Positions 1 through 14,310 of a DNA stretch of 64,000 nucleotides are shown in pieces (position 1 is the first letter of the stretch; the number at the start of each line of letters is the position of its first letter). Source of the DNA: Periplaneta americana (lineage: Eukaryota > Arthropoda > Insecta > Blattodea > Blattidae); NCBI RefSeq assembly GCF_040183065.1, contig NC_091123.1, positions 9,790,001-9,854,000 on the forward strand. Direction: 5' to 3'. The notes below the pieces were generated by a model that was not told where the DNA came from, made no database searches, and saw only the letters and a program-made list of their open reading frames with translations. Made by a program: the position numbers and the translations under genes.

Positions 1-1644
1 TGGGTGAGTGCAGGCTTCAGGGTATTATAATGCTGCAACTTAGAAACAAACCTGTGGACAGAAAAAATTAATAGCATGGCTTCTTTTGACGTAGACTACG
101 TCTTTCTTCACTTTAGGTATCAGGGACAGGGATAACTTGAGAATTGATCATCACATAACAATGCAGTTCCCTTCTTATTTTTCCCTTGTTCTCCTTGTGT
201 TTCCCTTGTTCACCTTCAATTTCTCTTGTTCTCCTTGTCTTCTCCTTATTGACGTAGTCTTCCCCTTGTTATCCTTCTCTTCCTCCTTTTCTCCCTGTAT
301 TTCCTAGTTTTTTCTTCTTGTATTCCACTTCTTTTTTCTTCTTCTATTACCCTTGTTCTCTTTGCCTTCTCCTTGCTTTCCCTGTATTCTCCTTGTTCTC
401 TTCATTTTACCCTCGTTCTCCTTGTATGTCCCTTGCTTCTCTCACTGTATTCATCTTGTTCTCTTAGTCTTCCCCTTGTTCTCCTTGCTCTCCTCTTGTT
501 GTCTTTGTTTTCCTTTTTTATCCTTGTCTTCCCCTTGTCTCCTTGTATTCCCCTTGGTCTCCTTCTGTTCCCTTGAATTCTCACTTTTCTCCCTGTCTTC
601 ACCCTTATGGTCCCTTGTTATTACTCTTTTTCTCCTTTTATGTTCCTTGTTCTCCTTGTATCCTCGTTGATTTCATTGCCTTATCTTGTTCTTTGTATTC
701 CCATTGTTCTCCTTGCCTTCTTCTTGTTCTTTTTGTATCTTCTTTTTCCTCCTTGTCTTCCCCTTATTCTCCTTGTATTCCTTGTATTCCCCTTGGTCTC
801 CTTCTGTTCTCTTGAATTCTAACTTTTCTCCATGTCTTCCCTCTTATGCGCCCCCTTTATCCTTGTATTACCCTTGTTCTCCTTTTATGTCCCTTGTTCT
901 CCTTGTATCCTCGTTGATTTTATTGCCTTCTCTTCTTCTTTTTGTTACCATTGTTCTTCTTTTCTTCCTCTTGTTCTCTTTGTACTTCCTTTTTTTCCTT
1001 GTCTTCCCCTTGTTATTGTATTCCCTTTGGTCTCCTTCTATTCTCTGGAATTCCCACTTTTCTCCCTGTCTTCCCCCTTATCAAGAAGACCATATATATA
1101 GTCCTGCCCGTTATGCTCCTTTGTTATCCTTCTATTACCCTTATTCTTCTTTATGTCCCTTGTCCTTGTATCCCCGTTGATTTCCTTGTCTTTTCTTGTT
1201 CTTTGTATTCCCATTGTTCTCCTTGGCTTCCTCTTGTTCTCTTTGTATTTTCTTTTTTTTCTTGTCTTCCCCTTGTTCTCTTTGCATTTCTCTTGTTCTC
1301 CTTATATTCACATTGTTCTCCTTCTATTCTCCTCGTTCTCCTTGTTTTCCTCTTTCCATGTATGATTCCACTAAATCCACGAATTTTTTAACAGTCTTAG
1401 TATGTAACAAAGATGTATACTTTCAAAATCATATAAAACTATTTGTCCATAGCTAGATATTTATGAATCGAGAATTCTGTTAATTACAGTGCAGTTCACG
1501 CTCATTACTGTTTCCCTCTTGTTCCACTTACAAACTATCAATAATTTTAGTGAATGCAGTCAGTCTCTCTACAACGCAGCATTACAGCCTTCATTAAAAA
1601 TAGTTGCGAGATGAAATTAATGCCAGTTTGGTTCTGATTTGCAG
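1..1644. repeat. Cadherin intron: pyrimidine-rich minisatellite (about 165-1365)
   Basis: Bases 4-1644 are read as intron. Within it about 1.2 kb is almost pure T/C/G on the plus strand, built of short CTTGTTCTCC-like words. A longer unit recurs: CCCTTGGTCTCC at about 550, 789 and 1022, and CCTTGTATCC(T/C)CGTTGATTT at about 657, 903 and 1165, so there is a higher-order period near 240-250 bp. The Leu/Ser/Phe/Pro-rich open frames here are composition artefacts. Confidence 0.8.
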
Positions 1645-1898
1645 GTGCTGACACGCCACTGCCTGGTCTGAACATGGTTATCAATGATCGTGATGTTGGG
1701 GAGAATGCCCGCTACACTCTGCGTCTGGAAGATGTATGGAATTCTAAAGGCAAGTTCGTAGTGCACCCATCGTCTGCTACAGGCCGCACCCCCATTGTGA
1801 TCAGAGTGGCGAGTGTGCAGGGCCTGGACTACGATGTGCAGGACCCCGAGCTCAGGAAGATTGTTTTCGACGTGGTGGCCATGGTTAAGAACAGACAG
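1645..1898 (+). CDS. Cadherin exon 1 of window
   Basis: Acceptor TTTGCAG, donor CAG/GTGAGC. It enters with two bases of a split codon and leaves in phase 0. It encodes the middle of a repeat, with the calcium-site motif NDRDVGENA and the late strand KIVFDVVAMVKNRQ. Confidence 0.85.
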
Positions 1899-4800
1899 GT
1901 GAGCACACCTTTGAAAGAACATAGAAACATATGTCTAAACTACTACTTCTTGGATTAATATAGGCTGAATGGTTAAATGGTTTTTGTGAGCTGGCTTTCA
2001 TGTTATAAGCAAACACACTTCGCTTACCAACTACCGGAATTATTCAATGCTCCTAATACAGACAAAACAACAAACAGTATAAATATTAATTTACTGAAAC
2101 TAAATATTGTAAAAGTTACTTTCTCGCTGAAATTGCCTGCCTTTGTTTCCCAAACTTTTTTTTGGTACATCTTTCAAAACTTGATAGGGATTCATAGCAA
2201 GCAAATTAATTCAATTTACAAGCATAAACAATTCCTGTAAGTAGTAACATGAGCTGCTGCCAGGAAGTCAAAAGGAGAACAATGCCAAAGGAAACTTTTA
2301 ACAGAAAAAGGAGCATCTTCTGTGGGCCTCTGGAAAAAGAACTAGGGAAGAGCCTAGTGAAGTGCTTTGTGTGGAGTGTGGCATTGTATGAGGCAGAAAC
2401 ATGGACATTACGACGAAGTGAAAAAAAAAAAAATGACTAGAAGTATTTGAAATGTGATATGGAGAAGAATGGAGCATGTAAAATGAACAGACAAAATAAG
2501 AAATGAAGCTGTGCTAGAAAGAGTGAGTGAAGAAAGAATGATGCTGAAACTGATCAGGAAGAGAAAATGAAATTGGCTAAGTCATTGGTTAAGAACAAAC
2601 TGCCTACTGAAGAATGCACTGGAATGAATTGTGAACGGGAGAAAAGTTCGGGGCAGGAGAAGATATTAGATGATAGACGACATTAAGATATAAGACACTC
2701 AGAATACAAATGGTGTAAGTTCACAGAAACTTTTAGTGAGATGTTCCTTGTTTTAGAAAAAATCAAATACAAAAACAGTAGAGCAAACTAAGGTTACATT
2801 TTCCTTACGAATTTAAACTGTGTGGTCTGCTCCATCTGCCAGTTCCTTCAGAGTTCTGTCAATTCTTATTCTTGTCTTCTGTTATATTCATAAAATTCTG
2901 CATGATGTCTTTTCTCAGTTATTCGTGAAATACATTGTAACCAGTTTGTCTAAAATTGAAGTACTTATCCTAAAGCTTTATATGATTTCATTTCTATGGG
3001 ATGTTTTTTGCCTACAGGGAGCCGACCTGGAGGCCGGCAGGGCACGAGTGACAGTGGAGCTGCTGGACGCCAATGACAACTCCCCGGTCTTCCCTCGTTC
3101 TGCATACCGCCTCCAAGTGCCGGAGGACACAGCCCCAGGGTCCCTAATCTCCAACATCACAGCAACAGATAAAGATAGCAAGGAGTTCGGCAACATCACA
3201 TACTTCATTAAAGGATTTGGAGCAGAAAAGTTCTACACACACCCACAACGAGGGGGCTTGTATGTGGCTAATGCTTCTCGAGGTAATGACAGGCTTAAGA
3301 GTATCCTCTGGATCCTTACCTGCATAAAAATGTATTTGACAATACAATTAATTATTCTCCTTCTTGCTTCCCAATATTTTGCTATAAAATCTTCATAATC
3401 TTGGAGAGATTCACAAGTCGTTAGTGGCCCATGTCCAGTTCTTCTTCCTGGTTGCATAACAACCAGTATGAAGTTGGGAATATTCCAGTCCTGTGAAGAT
3501 GCTTACCTACGCAATCGTGGCCCATTGTGAGTGAACATTGCAACAGATGATTTTCTGGGTCAATCGGGATTGTTTTTGTATAATTCAAGAGGCTTGTTCA
3601 CTTTCATTTTTCGTTTTTAAGCATTATATTTTGATTATAATTTAGAGAAAATTTTCTTTTAATTATACGTTTTACGCATGAAATCATCGGCTTACAAGCA
3701 AAACACATTAAGTAAAAAATATTACCTCTGAGAAAAAGGGTTTTTTATGTGTTTAATTTTCCAATTCTAAGTTTATACATATACATTATATACGCCTTTT
3801 TCTCAGAAGTAATATTTTTGACTTAATGTGTTTTGGTTGTAAACTGACAAATGAAATATATTTATGTCACAGCACTTCTTTACATGTAATGGTGTACCTT
3901 ACGTTCATCATCTGCAGTGCCACCATTAACATTTATCACAGTAACACATTCTTTGCAGTAGCCTCCACACCTTAACAAATACTCCGTTATCACTACCTAT
4001 ATGCCTTCTTATTTCTCGGTCTATCCTATCATTCCATACTTATCCTACATTTCATTTGCTATTCTCTATTTTTTCACTAATCCTAATATTAGCCCTTTGT
4101 AAGTGTCATCTCTAATATTGTATACTACTTTCAACCTTTTTTAGCCCTAACTAATATTCACTAATATCTAAATTACACTTTTTCCTATACATTACTTACT
4201 TACTTACAAATGGCTTTTAAGGAACCCGAAGGTTCATTGGCGCCCTCACATAAGCCCGCCATCTGTCCCTATCCTGTGCAAGATTAATCCAGTCTCTATC
4301 ATCATATCCCACCTCCCTCAAATCCATTTTAATATTATCCTCCCATCTACGTCTCGGCCTCCCTAAAGGTCTTTTTCCCTCCGGTCTCCCAACTAACACT
4401 CTATGTGCATTTCTGGATTTTCCTATACATTGCGATATTTTATTATTTACCCAGTTTTTTCCATTGACCTTTTCTCCGATTTTTTTCTCTTATATTCATT
4501 TAATGTTCAAATGTTTCCTTCATATCACTTGTTCAATTCACTTAACACTTTTTTTCTATTATTGGTATAGCTCTTGTGATTCACTCTTTCTATTTGCACT
4601 CATTTTCACTATCTCACTATTCCACTTAACCAAATCTTCCTCTCACTATTACAAAAAAACACTCAATATTCTTTTCTTACTATTTCTTACTCACTGTAAC
4701 TAATTCCAGTTCCATGTTAGTTACACTTCCTGATCGCATTCCCACATTTTACAATCGCCTCTATTATCTCTAAAATTTTAATTTCCAAGTCCTTAGCTGT

Positions 4801-7800
4801 TGCCGGTTCTGATCTTTCTTTACTGTTCATCTCAACCTTATTTCTGTCTCTCTGTCTTTCTTCCTATTTATTTTTTCTTCCCTTTCAATTTCATTATCTC
4901 TAACACTCACTGAATCTGTAAATGGGTTATCTATGCTGGTACCAGTGCTGTTTTAAATGGTTCCCTCATCTGACCGTGACTATTATTATACGTTTTATTG
5001 ATTCATAAGAAATATTTTGCTTCATCAGTTGAGAGATTTATGTTCCTTTTTTTGCTATAAAATCACTTTTTCATTACTTTTGACACTGCAGTGTGCTGGA
5101 GAATCTATTGTAGTACTATTGTTTTATTGAAATTTGTATCTGTTTAATCTGTAATCGTATTGTGGATTTCTTTGATCTTTCTGATTTTGGGGCAAGCAGT
5201 ATTTATTTTATAATCTTCTCCTAAACAGAGCTTGCCTATGAATACTAGATATCCAGTACATAGTTAGTTTGTTATGGCTGAACAACAGTTAAAATAGACA
5301 TTCATCGACTGTTTGCAGGCTTGGATTACGAGACACAGAAGTCATACTCACTGACATTTGAAGCTCGTGATGGAGGTGGCCGAGTGTCAACAGCAAACCT
5401 ATTTGTGGAGGTGGCAGACGTCAATGACAACGCGCCAGTGTTCGAGCAGAGAGAATACAGCCGCACTGTGAGGGAAGGTGCGGCAAGCTTCCAGCCACAA
5501 CTCTTTGTCCGGGTGAGTCTACACAGAGTAACAAACAACACGCTTCATCAGACATACATTACATAACAAATTACATCGTGTTCTTTATTTAATTATGTTT
5601 GAATGTACGTCCGCAGAGTTAGCTTTGTGGTAGTGTGTCTGCCTCCAGACTAGCCGGCCCAGGTTCGATTCCCGGCAGGGTCAGAAATTTTCATGTAAAA
5701 TTTCTACCTCAGGACTAGGAGAGATGGCAGTGCACAACTTCTAATCACTAAATTGTGCAGCAATATGTCTGGATTAAATCCAAATCTCTCCGCAGTGCAT
5801 ATGAAGAGAAGGCATATGTCACTGTTGATAGTGATTCGTCCATCGGATGGGGACGTCAAGTCTGGCTGCTCCCTTGGTGCTCTTCGACAGGAGTAAGCTA
5901 CTTGTCGGCACTGGGTTTCCCCTTCTCCCTTCCTCACCTTCATCATCATCCTCACTCACTCCCTACACTATACTTACATGAACACTTACACATACACTCA
6001 CCCTAATACACGACATAATTCTTCACAGATACACATCATGCATAATGTGGCTCGCTGAAGTGGTGTGCAACTTGAAAATGAATCACAGTCCTGCCTTCTA
6101 TCCACAGTATGCGGAACCCGAAACATGCAAGTGAAGTGGGTAGGCATTAGATACACACATTTTAATATACAAGTGTACACATTCTTAATACATGAAGCCA
6201 GCTTCATTTGCTGACCTCATGATGTCCCTTGTAGATTTGTAGATTTGTCCAGAAGATTTTGTTAGTCAGAATTTTGTACATTACACTCTGCTGATTCATA
6301 ATTTTGCAATTAATTTATTTCGTTTATCTTTTTATAATTCATTTTAGGAATGTGTTTCATATAAGTGTGTGATCAATAATATAGGATATAAGATATAATA
6401 ATTAATTTTCAGCCTTAATGACGCATTTCAATGAAATAACCTTGAATACTGACACGAATCAACTAGAACCATCCAAAATACAATGTCACAACATATCAAC
6501 TTTACATGCAGATAAATGAACCACTTAATAAATTATCTAGAATTTTAACTTAAGATTATAATAGTGAATATCAGATATTACAATATATTATTTAACACAT
6601 TGCTTTTACATAAGATTACTTATAGAGACTTAAAGACTACAATTCAATACTTGCAATTTAAATAAACAGATAATATAAAACCACACAATAATACACATTA
6701 AGTATATGCAAATACGAGGGGGATCCAGGAAATAACGACCGTTTTGTTGTAATAATTAAAAAAATATATATTTATTTGAAAAAACAAAGTCTGTTACATA
6801 ACTGAAGCTTCCTTTACTTCTCTACATAATCACCACCTACATTTAAACATTTGTCGTATCTGTTCACTAGCTTTAGAATTCCCGTGTTATACTCCTCTGC
6901 CACCAGTTCATTAAGCCAGGTGTTCACCGTCTTCTTCAACTCTTCATCACTTCCAAAACGCGTACCACCCAGAAAGTCTTTAAGCTTAGTGAAAAGGTGA
7001 AAATCGCTAGGAGCAAGGTCTGGACTATAGGGCGGATGATCAAAGATTTCCCAACCGAATTGATCCAGCAATTCTCGAGTTGAAGCAGCAGTGTGCGGGC
7101 GGGCGTTGTCGTGAAGAAGCACAACTCCTCTCGAAAGCATTCCTCGCCTCTTGTTTTGGATGGCTCGCCGTAGTTTTCGTAAAGTCTCACAATAACGATT
7201 TGCATTGATCGCAGTGCCTTTTGGCATGAAATCCAGCAAAAGAACACCTTTGCGATCCCAAAAGACAGTAGCCATGACTTTTTGTGTTGAGAGAGTCTGT
7301 TTGAATTTCCTCGGTTTCTTGGGTGATGATGATGCCACTGACGTGATTGGTGCTTGGTCTCTGGGATGTTGTGAGACACCCAGGTCTCATCACCAGTCAC
7401 AATTTGATCAAGAAAGGCGTCTCCATCTGTGTGATATCGCATCAAGAATGTCAATGCTGAGGCCATTCTTTGAGTTTTGTGTTGGTCACTCAGTTGCCGT
7501 GGAACCCATCGTGCACAGATTTGTGGTAGCCAAGATGTTGCGACACAATTTCACCAAGCAAAGAACGAGAAATGTCAGGAAAGGCAATATGCAATTCGTC
7601 GAGTGATGTGCGCCTGTCTTGCAAGATTCTGTCGTTCACTTTAGTCTTCAGGTCTTCTGTGATGAGTGATGGGCATCCGGGTCGAGTTTCATCGTGGACA
7701 TTTGTTCGCCCATTGTTGAACATTTCGCACCATTTTCTCACATTTCTTTCATTCATTACAGTATCACCATACACTTCTTTCAATTGCCGGTAAATTTCTG

Positions 7801-10110
7801 CAGGTTTCAAATGTCGGGCATTCAAAAATCGAATCACACTCCTCACCTCACAGTCGGCGGGATTATCAATCACGTCGTTCATTTTGAAGTAACACAAAAT
7901 GCACAATGGCGACTTGTTGCAACCAGTACTCACAACATTATGAGAACACGTGTTAAGGAAGCCAGTTGACCTTCAAACAAGGAAGGGGAGTCAGCTGCAC
8001 GGCGGGTATGCGCGAACGATCGTTATTTCCTGGATCCCCCTCGTAGATATAACAAGTACGGCTCCAAAATCAACAATATTAAATATGATATTTATCATCG
8101 AGTGTATATTAGATAAAATTAATTAAATTATGATCAAATTAATTAAATTATATCACAATGTAACATATATTATGAGAAAGTATACTATATTTTAAGATTT
8201 TAAGAAATAATAATAATTTATTTTATAGTAACTATGATGTACATATGCTATATTGTAATTGAAATATGTTACAACTATTTTATACTATTTTAACATCACA
8301 AACAGATGTATTTAAGGTGTATTAGACTTTATGTGAAGTTTAGATATTGCTGGCACTGTCTGATGATATCTAACACGGCGAAAACGTTTACAGTTATTCA
8401 GCATATGTATATAATTAAAATACAGATTATGTGTGGTTACAATAAAGCTATTCCTTGATTCTGTGTAATAATATTATCTTAAGTCATTAAGAATGAAAAT
8501 TAATTACATCTTTTATCCTATATTATTCGTTTATTCAGATGTATGGTTTAGAAGAATATCAGTTAAGGTTTCTAGTTTGCGTCAACACACCGTAACAAAC
8601 AGGTGACTCTGCTGAGTTGAATCTGTGGAGATACTCTCTGTGATTGTGTGTCCAGTGCGTGCTCTTGCAGCAAAACTCTGTACTGAGCTTGAAAGTTCAA
8701 GATAGTTGCTGATATCATTTGGAATTTTATGATTTCCCTTACTGTGTTTCCTGTTCTTTCTGATGTTTCCATTTTTCTAAACAATGTTTTGCCGGTGGTA
8801 TGCCTGACTCGATGGGATTATTTCGTTTGATTTTGGACCTAATTTCGAAGCCTGCCCTGCTCGTTCATTACCAAATATACCAACATGACATGAGACCCAC
8901 TGAAATATAACTGTCTTTGTTGTATTGTGTTACAACGTGTAAACATGTAATTTCGTGATAGAGACAGCTTATGTAACACACAGTTAGTATTTTTGAGGTT
9001 AAGTTTGTTTTCTGTTCATTGCCAGGCTACAGATGCTGATGGACCTGACCAAGGTGGAGGGAAGATATTTTACAGCATCCAGTCGTCCAACACCAGGAAC
9101 GACGTGTTCTTTGTAGAGCCAGTGAGCGGGGAGGTGAAGATAAACTCTCCTGTCAACTCATCTGACACTTCACGCGGCCAGTACGAGCTCGTGGTCAGGG
9201 CTACAGATGCAGGTATAGTTGATGCATTTCCTGCTTATGAAATGCAATGAATTACTTAACAGACATGCTGAGATTGTGGAATTTTAAATGTTATTCATAT
9301 TACATCAGTGTGAATTCAAAATATAAATGTTGTTCATTATGATGATGACGACAGTGATGTTGTTATTATTAATTCATTAATTAATTAAGCAAATGCTCAG
9401 GATATTGGATTTTCTTCATTTGTTTCCTAACATGCCAGTGAACTAACACTTCTATTTGAAATGTTGATAGCTTTGCAGTTTAGTACAATATAATTCTGCA
9501 ACTTCATAGCTGAATCTTCTTTTCTGCAGAGAACACATTTTGGTGATGTATAAATTCAGTTCTGAAGAGATGCGCTGCCAAACAGGCATGTCCAGTTACT
9601 AGTCTGAAGATAGCCTCTGCTGTTATTGGAGAATTAGGAAAAAAAAGTTGTCTTTTTTTGCACCAAAATTTATTTTCACTAACATTTTTATTATTATTTA
9701 ATATTGCCCGTTTATAATTTTTAATAGTAATAATTTTGCTGATTAATACTAATTGTCCGTTTTTGTAGAAACTTAATTTTGGTATAGATTTCTCTCACTC
9801 CCTTCTCTTCTGATGTCAATGAAAACAATAGCCTGAATTGCAGATTTTGAATCACAAAATATGGCTGCTTTGGTAGCTTCTAATTCACCATCATAGTGTG
9901 TAGAGTGTTTTGCTAGTGTAAGGTGAAGGGAGAAAAAAAAAGAACACAATAAATGCCTGGTCAACAATATTATTTTATTGCAGAGATTCAACTGTGTAAA
10001 AGTGTAACCACTCGATTTTGAATATAATGTATCAATAATTTCTAATTCTAGTAATTTCATTATTTCTGTATTTATGTTGTTTTTCTTTAATTTTCCAAAA
10101 GTTGAAGATT

Positions 10111-10160
<50 letters not shown>

Positions 10161-10162
10161 GT

Positions 10163-10198
<36 letters not shown>

Positions 10199-13100
10199 AA
10201 CTACAACTACAACTGCTTCTACTACTACTACTACTTTTTACAGCTGTGTACACATTATGAGTAGACTTATATTTTACACAATGACCTGAACTTTTTGAGT
10301 ATAGTAAATATATTGCATGCAACACTTCTTTGAGTACGGTATCTGCATTGTCATATTGTATGAGTTTTGTTGCTTTCTGTGTATAGGCACGCCCCCACTC
10401 CATGATGACACGCGGGTTCTGATCCGTGTGGGAGTCCCAGGCAACCAGAGACCCATCTTCCGTGGGAATAGGAACGTTGTCAATGGACCATCGAGCTATG
10501 TAGCCTCTGTGCCAGAAAATGCCGAGCCAGGCACTGAGGTGGTGCAGGTGCTGGCGACAGACCCAGACGGACAGGACTCTCTTCTCAACTACTTCATTGC
10601 TGGTGGTGCTCGGGATAACTTCGTCATCAACCAGAGGTAAGCTACCTGCATATTAGAAATAAACCGACTGGGCCTAAATTTGGTTGTGCAGTCGAATATG
10701 ATTATTTGAGATAATGCAATTATGGGTAATGCAATCTCTTATTGTCAGAACAACTTTTTGACACTTATGCCAGGAACTTATTCTTCACAACCTGTTACCT
10801 AGTTTGACAATTTTCTTTCTATTCGCAATACACAATACCAATGTGCGATTTGTTATCTTCTCAGAAGAAGGGATGGCTTTCTATCTCTTTTCTCGCCCTT
10901 TCTCCCCCACCTAGCATCGAAAATATTTATTTTAAATTATTTACAAAAGAATTATTGCAATGTTAACAGTAGTGAGAAAAGAAATACTACATAAATCAAA
11001 TTTAATTTAACATACTGCAATGTAGATTATTTATCATCAATATGTAATATGAGCAAAAATTGAAAAGCTGTAAGTGTACAAAAAATAAATGTACTCAGTG
11101 AGATGTAATAATGATGTAATCATGTTTGAAAATATACATATTCCCAAATTGATCTTTAAGAACGTCCAATTGTAAGAGGAGGGGGTTGTAATTGCTTACC
11201 GTGTGAACTGACATCAGGGCATTAAGTAGGGTCTGTGTCTACTGGGGCAAACATGGATTCTGCTCCTCCCTTCCTGGGTTGGTGAGGGAGATGTTAGCAG
11301 TTTTATTATTTTGTTGTACATTAAATTAATAAAACTAATTTTAAATCAGTTTTTATAAATTTTCAATTTATACTTTTTAATCTTACGAGTAGATAATGTT
11401 AATTAAATTTAATTCAGTATATGACAGATTTTTAGGTTTAGGAAACAATTGACAAACTGAAACACACAATATCTTGCAACATTATTTATTAGTAAAGGAA
11501 TAACAGGCACCACAAAGTGAGGAGTTACATTGCTAATTGCTTCAGAGACACGAAGATGTAGGAAGTCTATGAAGAGGTGACCTACATTGCTACGACTGGA
11601 GCATCTAAAAGAGCAAATATTGTGGTCATCGAAAGAGAAAAAAATAAGAGTGACATTTTAATTCTGCAACACGTTTTGAAACGTCTCCTGATCAAATTCT
11701 GCAGGTTGATAAAGAAAAGAAGCAACACTATGAACCATGTTGTGATTATATGAAGAAAAAATATAGTATTAATAATTGCAAAGTCTTGGGTCTCCTTTTT
11801 TGTGCTCAGGATGTAATCACAAGGTTTGCAGTGAATGTGTTTAAAAGATTTGGAGTCAAACTTAGTGTGTTGCAAGACATTGGTTGTTAAATCGTATGAG
11901 ATTCGTTGCTTATTCTGCATAACCATTTCTATAACCCGACTTAAATAAATAATAAAACATGTTCATATGAGGATAGCTGCCATATTAAACTAGTTACCGC
12001 TTATTTAATCTTTTATTTGAAAGTATTAATTATTCTTACCATTATTGTTTAGTTAACTGTCCGAAGACAGGTCTGAACCTCACAAGCGATACCAGGATAC
12101 CACTTATGAGACAACTAAGCCAGGAGATAAAGGGATAGGGTAGCCAGTTCCTTTCCCCCTCCAATTCTTACTGTATTTTGATTATTATCCTATAAAATGA
12201 ACTAAATAGTAGGCTACATCATTTTGGTAGCCCTTTAAGAACAGCTATTTTCATATTGAATTTTTTTCTCTTTCTATCTCTCTCCCTCCTCTACCCTCCC
12301 TCCCTCCTTCGCTCTCTCTCTTTCCCTCTCTCTCTCAATTACATTAAATGACACTCTTTATAATTATAATTTGTCATCTTCAACATTGTCTGCATTTATG
12401 GCTTCACATTATAAAATATATTATCCTTTATAGGAATTATTGTAAGTGCCAGGAAACATTCAGTGCACAAATACTGTTTTGTCATTTGGCGCCCTCCCCC
12501 CAGCACAGCGCCCACTTCTTTCACATGTAATTGAGGCTCAGGCTGAGATGGAGATGTTTTGTCAGTCAGAGGGAACCATGTCGTAAATGAACCCTGTTGT
12601 AGATGAGAATCTCAGGCAAAATTTGTGAGTCATTTCTGGCCCACACTGAATTTCAGCACTCAATAATGTCTACAATTATTGCAACCTACGTTCAGTTTGG
12701 AATTAACAGATGAAATAAGTAAATCAGACACACCAAAAGAAATACAAAAACTTCTAGCACTGGAAACGATCAATACTAGATACCCTACAGAAGAATGGCT
12801 ACACATATATACTGATGGAGAAAACCTTACTGGAGCTGGGGTTACATGTACACATTTTTCCTTTTATCATTCTGTTGGCAGAGACAACAAATTATGATGG
12901 TGAAATAGAGGCTATACACATTGCTCTCCGACAATTATTAAATTTCCCCTTAAATAAATATAACAAGACTGTAATTCTTTCAGATTCTAAAGCTGCAATT
13001 CAGGGAATATATTCCAATGCTACAAAGAAGTCAACAAAAATAAGAGAATGCTACAAAATGTTAACACAACTCCAAAAAGTTAATAAGATTGTCCATCTCC

Positions 13101-14274
13101 AATGGATTCCAGCACACTGTGGAGTCATGGGGAATGAAACCGCAGACACACTTGCAAAGAAAGGCACAACAATAAAACAAAAGCCTAAATTTAATTTCTC
13201 ATATTCCTCAATAAAACGCTTGATCACTACAAAATTTTCTCATTCATACCTACAAGAAATAGAATCAAATGCTAAAGACAAAAAATGGATTACACTACTT
13301 TCCAACCCAGATATAATCCCCCAGAGACCAAGGAAAACAGCAGTTGCAGCCTTCAGACTATTGACAAATCATGACTGTCTAGCAAGTCATCTCTACAGAA
13401 TAGGTATCTCAGCTTCACCCATATGTGTCCTGTGTAACGATCCAGCAGAAATGAATGAAGATTACTTGAAGACCTGTGAAGCATTAAGATCAGAAGAAAC
13501 TACAGTTCAAAAGTATTGGAAAGCACGACTGCTAATGGCTTCATTGCCAGATGCAAGGCACTAGACAACAACAACAACAACAACAACAACATAATGTCTA
13601 CAATTGAAACCATTGTTAAATAAACTACTATTATTGCTACTGCTACTTCAAAAATCCATTGCTCTTTTCTAAATTTGAACTCCACACCTTAGACTTAGTA
13701 ACTACTTGACCATGACTGTCTGTTGTAACAAGTGCTGTGTGTTCAGGTCTGGTCAGATCAGAGTCTCGTCTGATGCACGCTTGGACCTAGAGACAGGGGG
13801 TCCGCACTACGACATCATAGTACACGCAGTCGACTCAGGCACCCCAATCAGGGAGACGGCCACTGCAACGGTCGCCGTGGACATTGTCGACATCAACAAC
13901 AAGCCACCCACATTCCCTACTAATGATGCATCAGCATTCGTCCGCTACATTTCAGAGAGAGCACCAGTAGGTGAGTAGCCATGAACACTAATTATTTCTC
14001 TTTTTCACCTTCTTTCTGTTTCCTTTATTTCGTTATTTTTTTCATGGTTTATTTTTGACACATCTCTACTGCCAAAATTAAATTTGCTTATTTAAGGCCA
14101 TGAATCGGTGAAAATAGCGAGGGGGCGCGGGGGGGGGGTAACATAAAAAATGTAAATTTTGTTTTTAACTCTAAAAAATAAAATAATGTTTCAGTTTTCT
14201 AAACCTGTGCTTATTTTAACCCCAATTTAAAGGGACCATCGCATCTGTGGAACTGCAGCCCTTTAAACTGGCAC

Positions 14275-14310
<36 letters not shown>

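Noticed and set aside
353-1456. Several overlapping Leu/Ser/Phe/Pro-rich open frames on the plus strand
   Set aside because: They lie in a degenerate pyrimidine-rich tandem array with frames open in all phases; no domain or codon pattern.
10032-10403. Poly-Ser/Asn and poly-Ile/Thr open frames
   Set aside because: Produced by the TTA/CTA trinucleotide microsatellite.
11582-11926. 114-codon minus-strand frame with hydrophobic stretch
   Set aside because: The opposite strand decodes as a retroelement fragment; the minus frame is a shadow.
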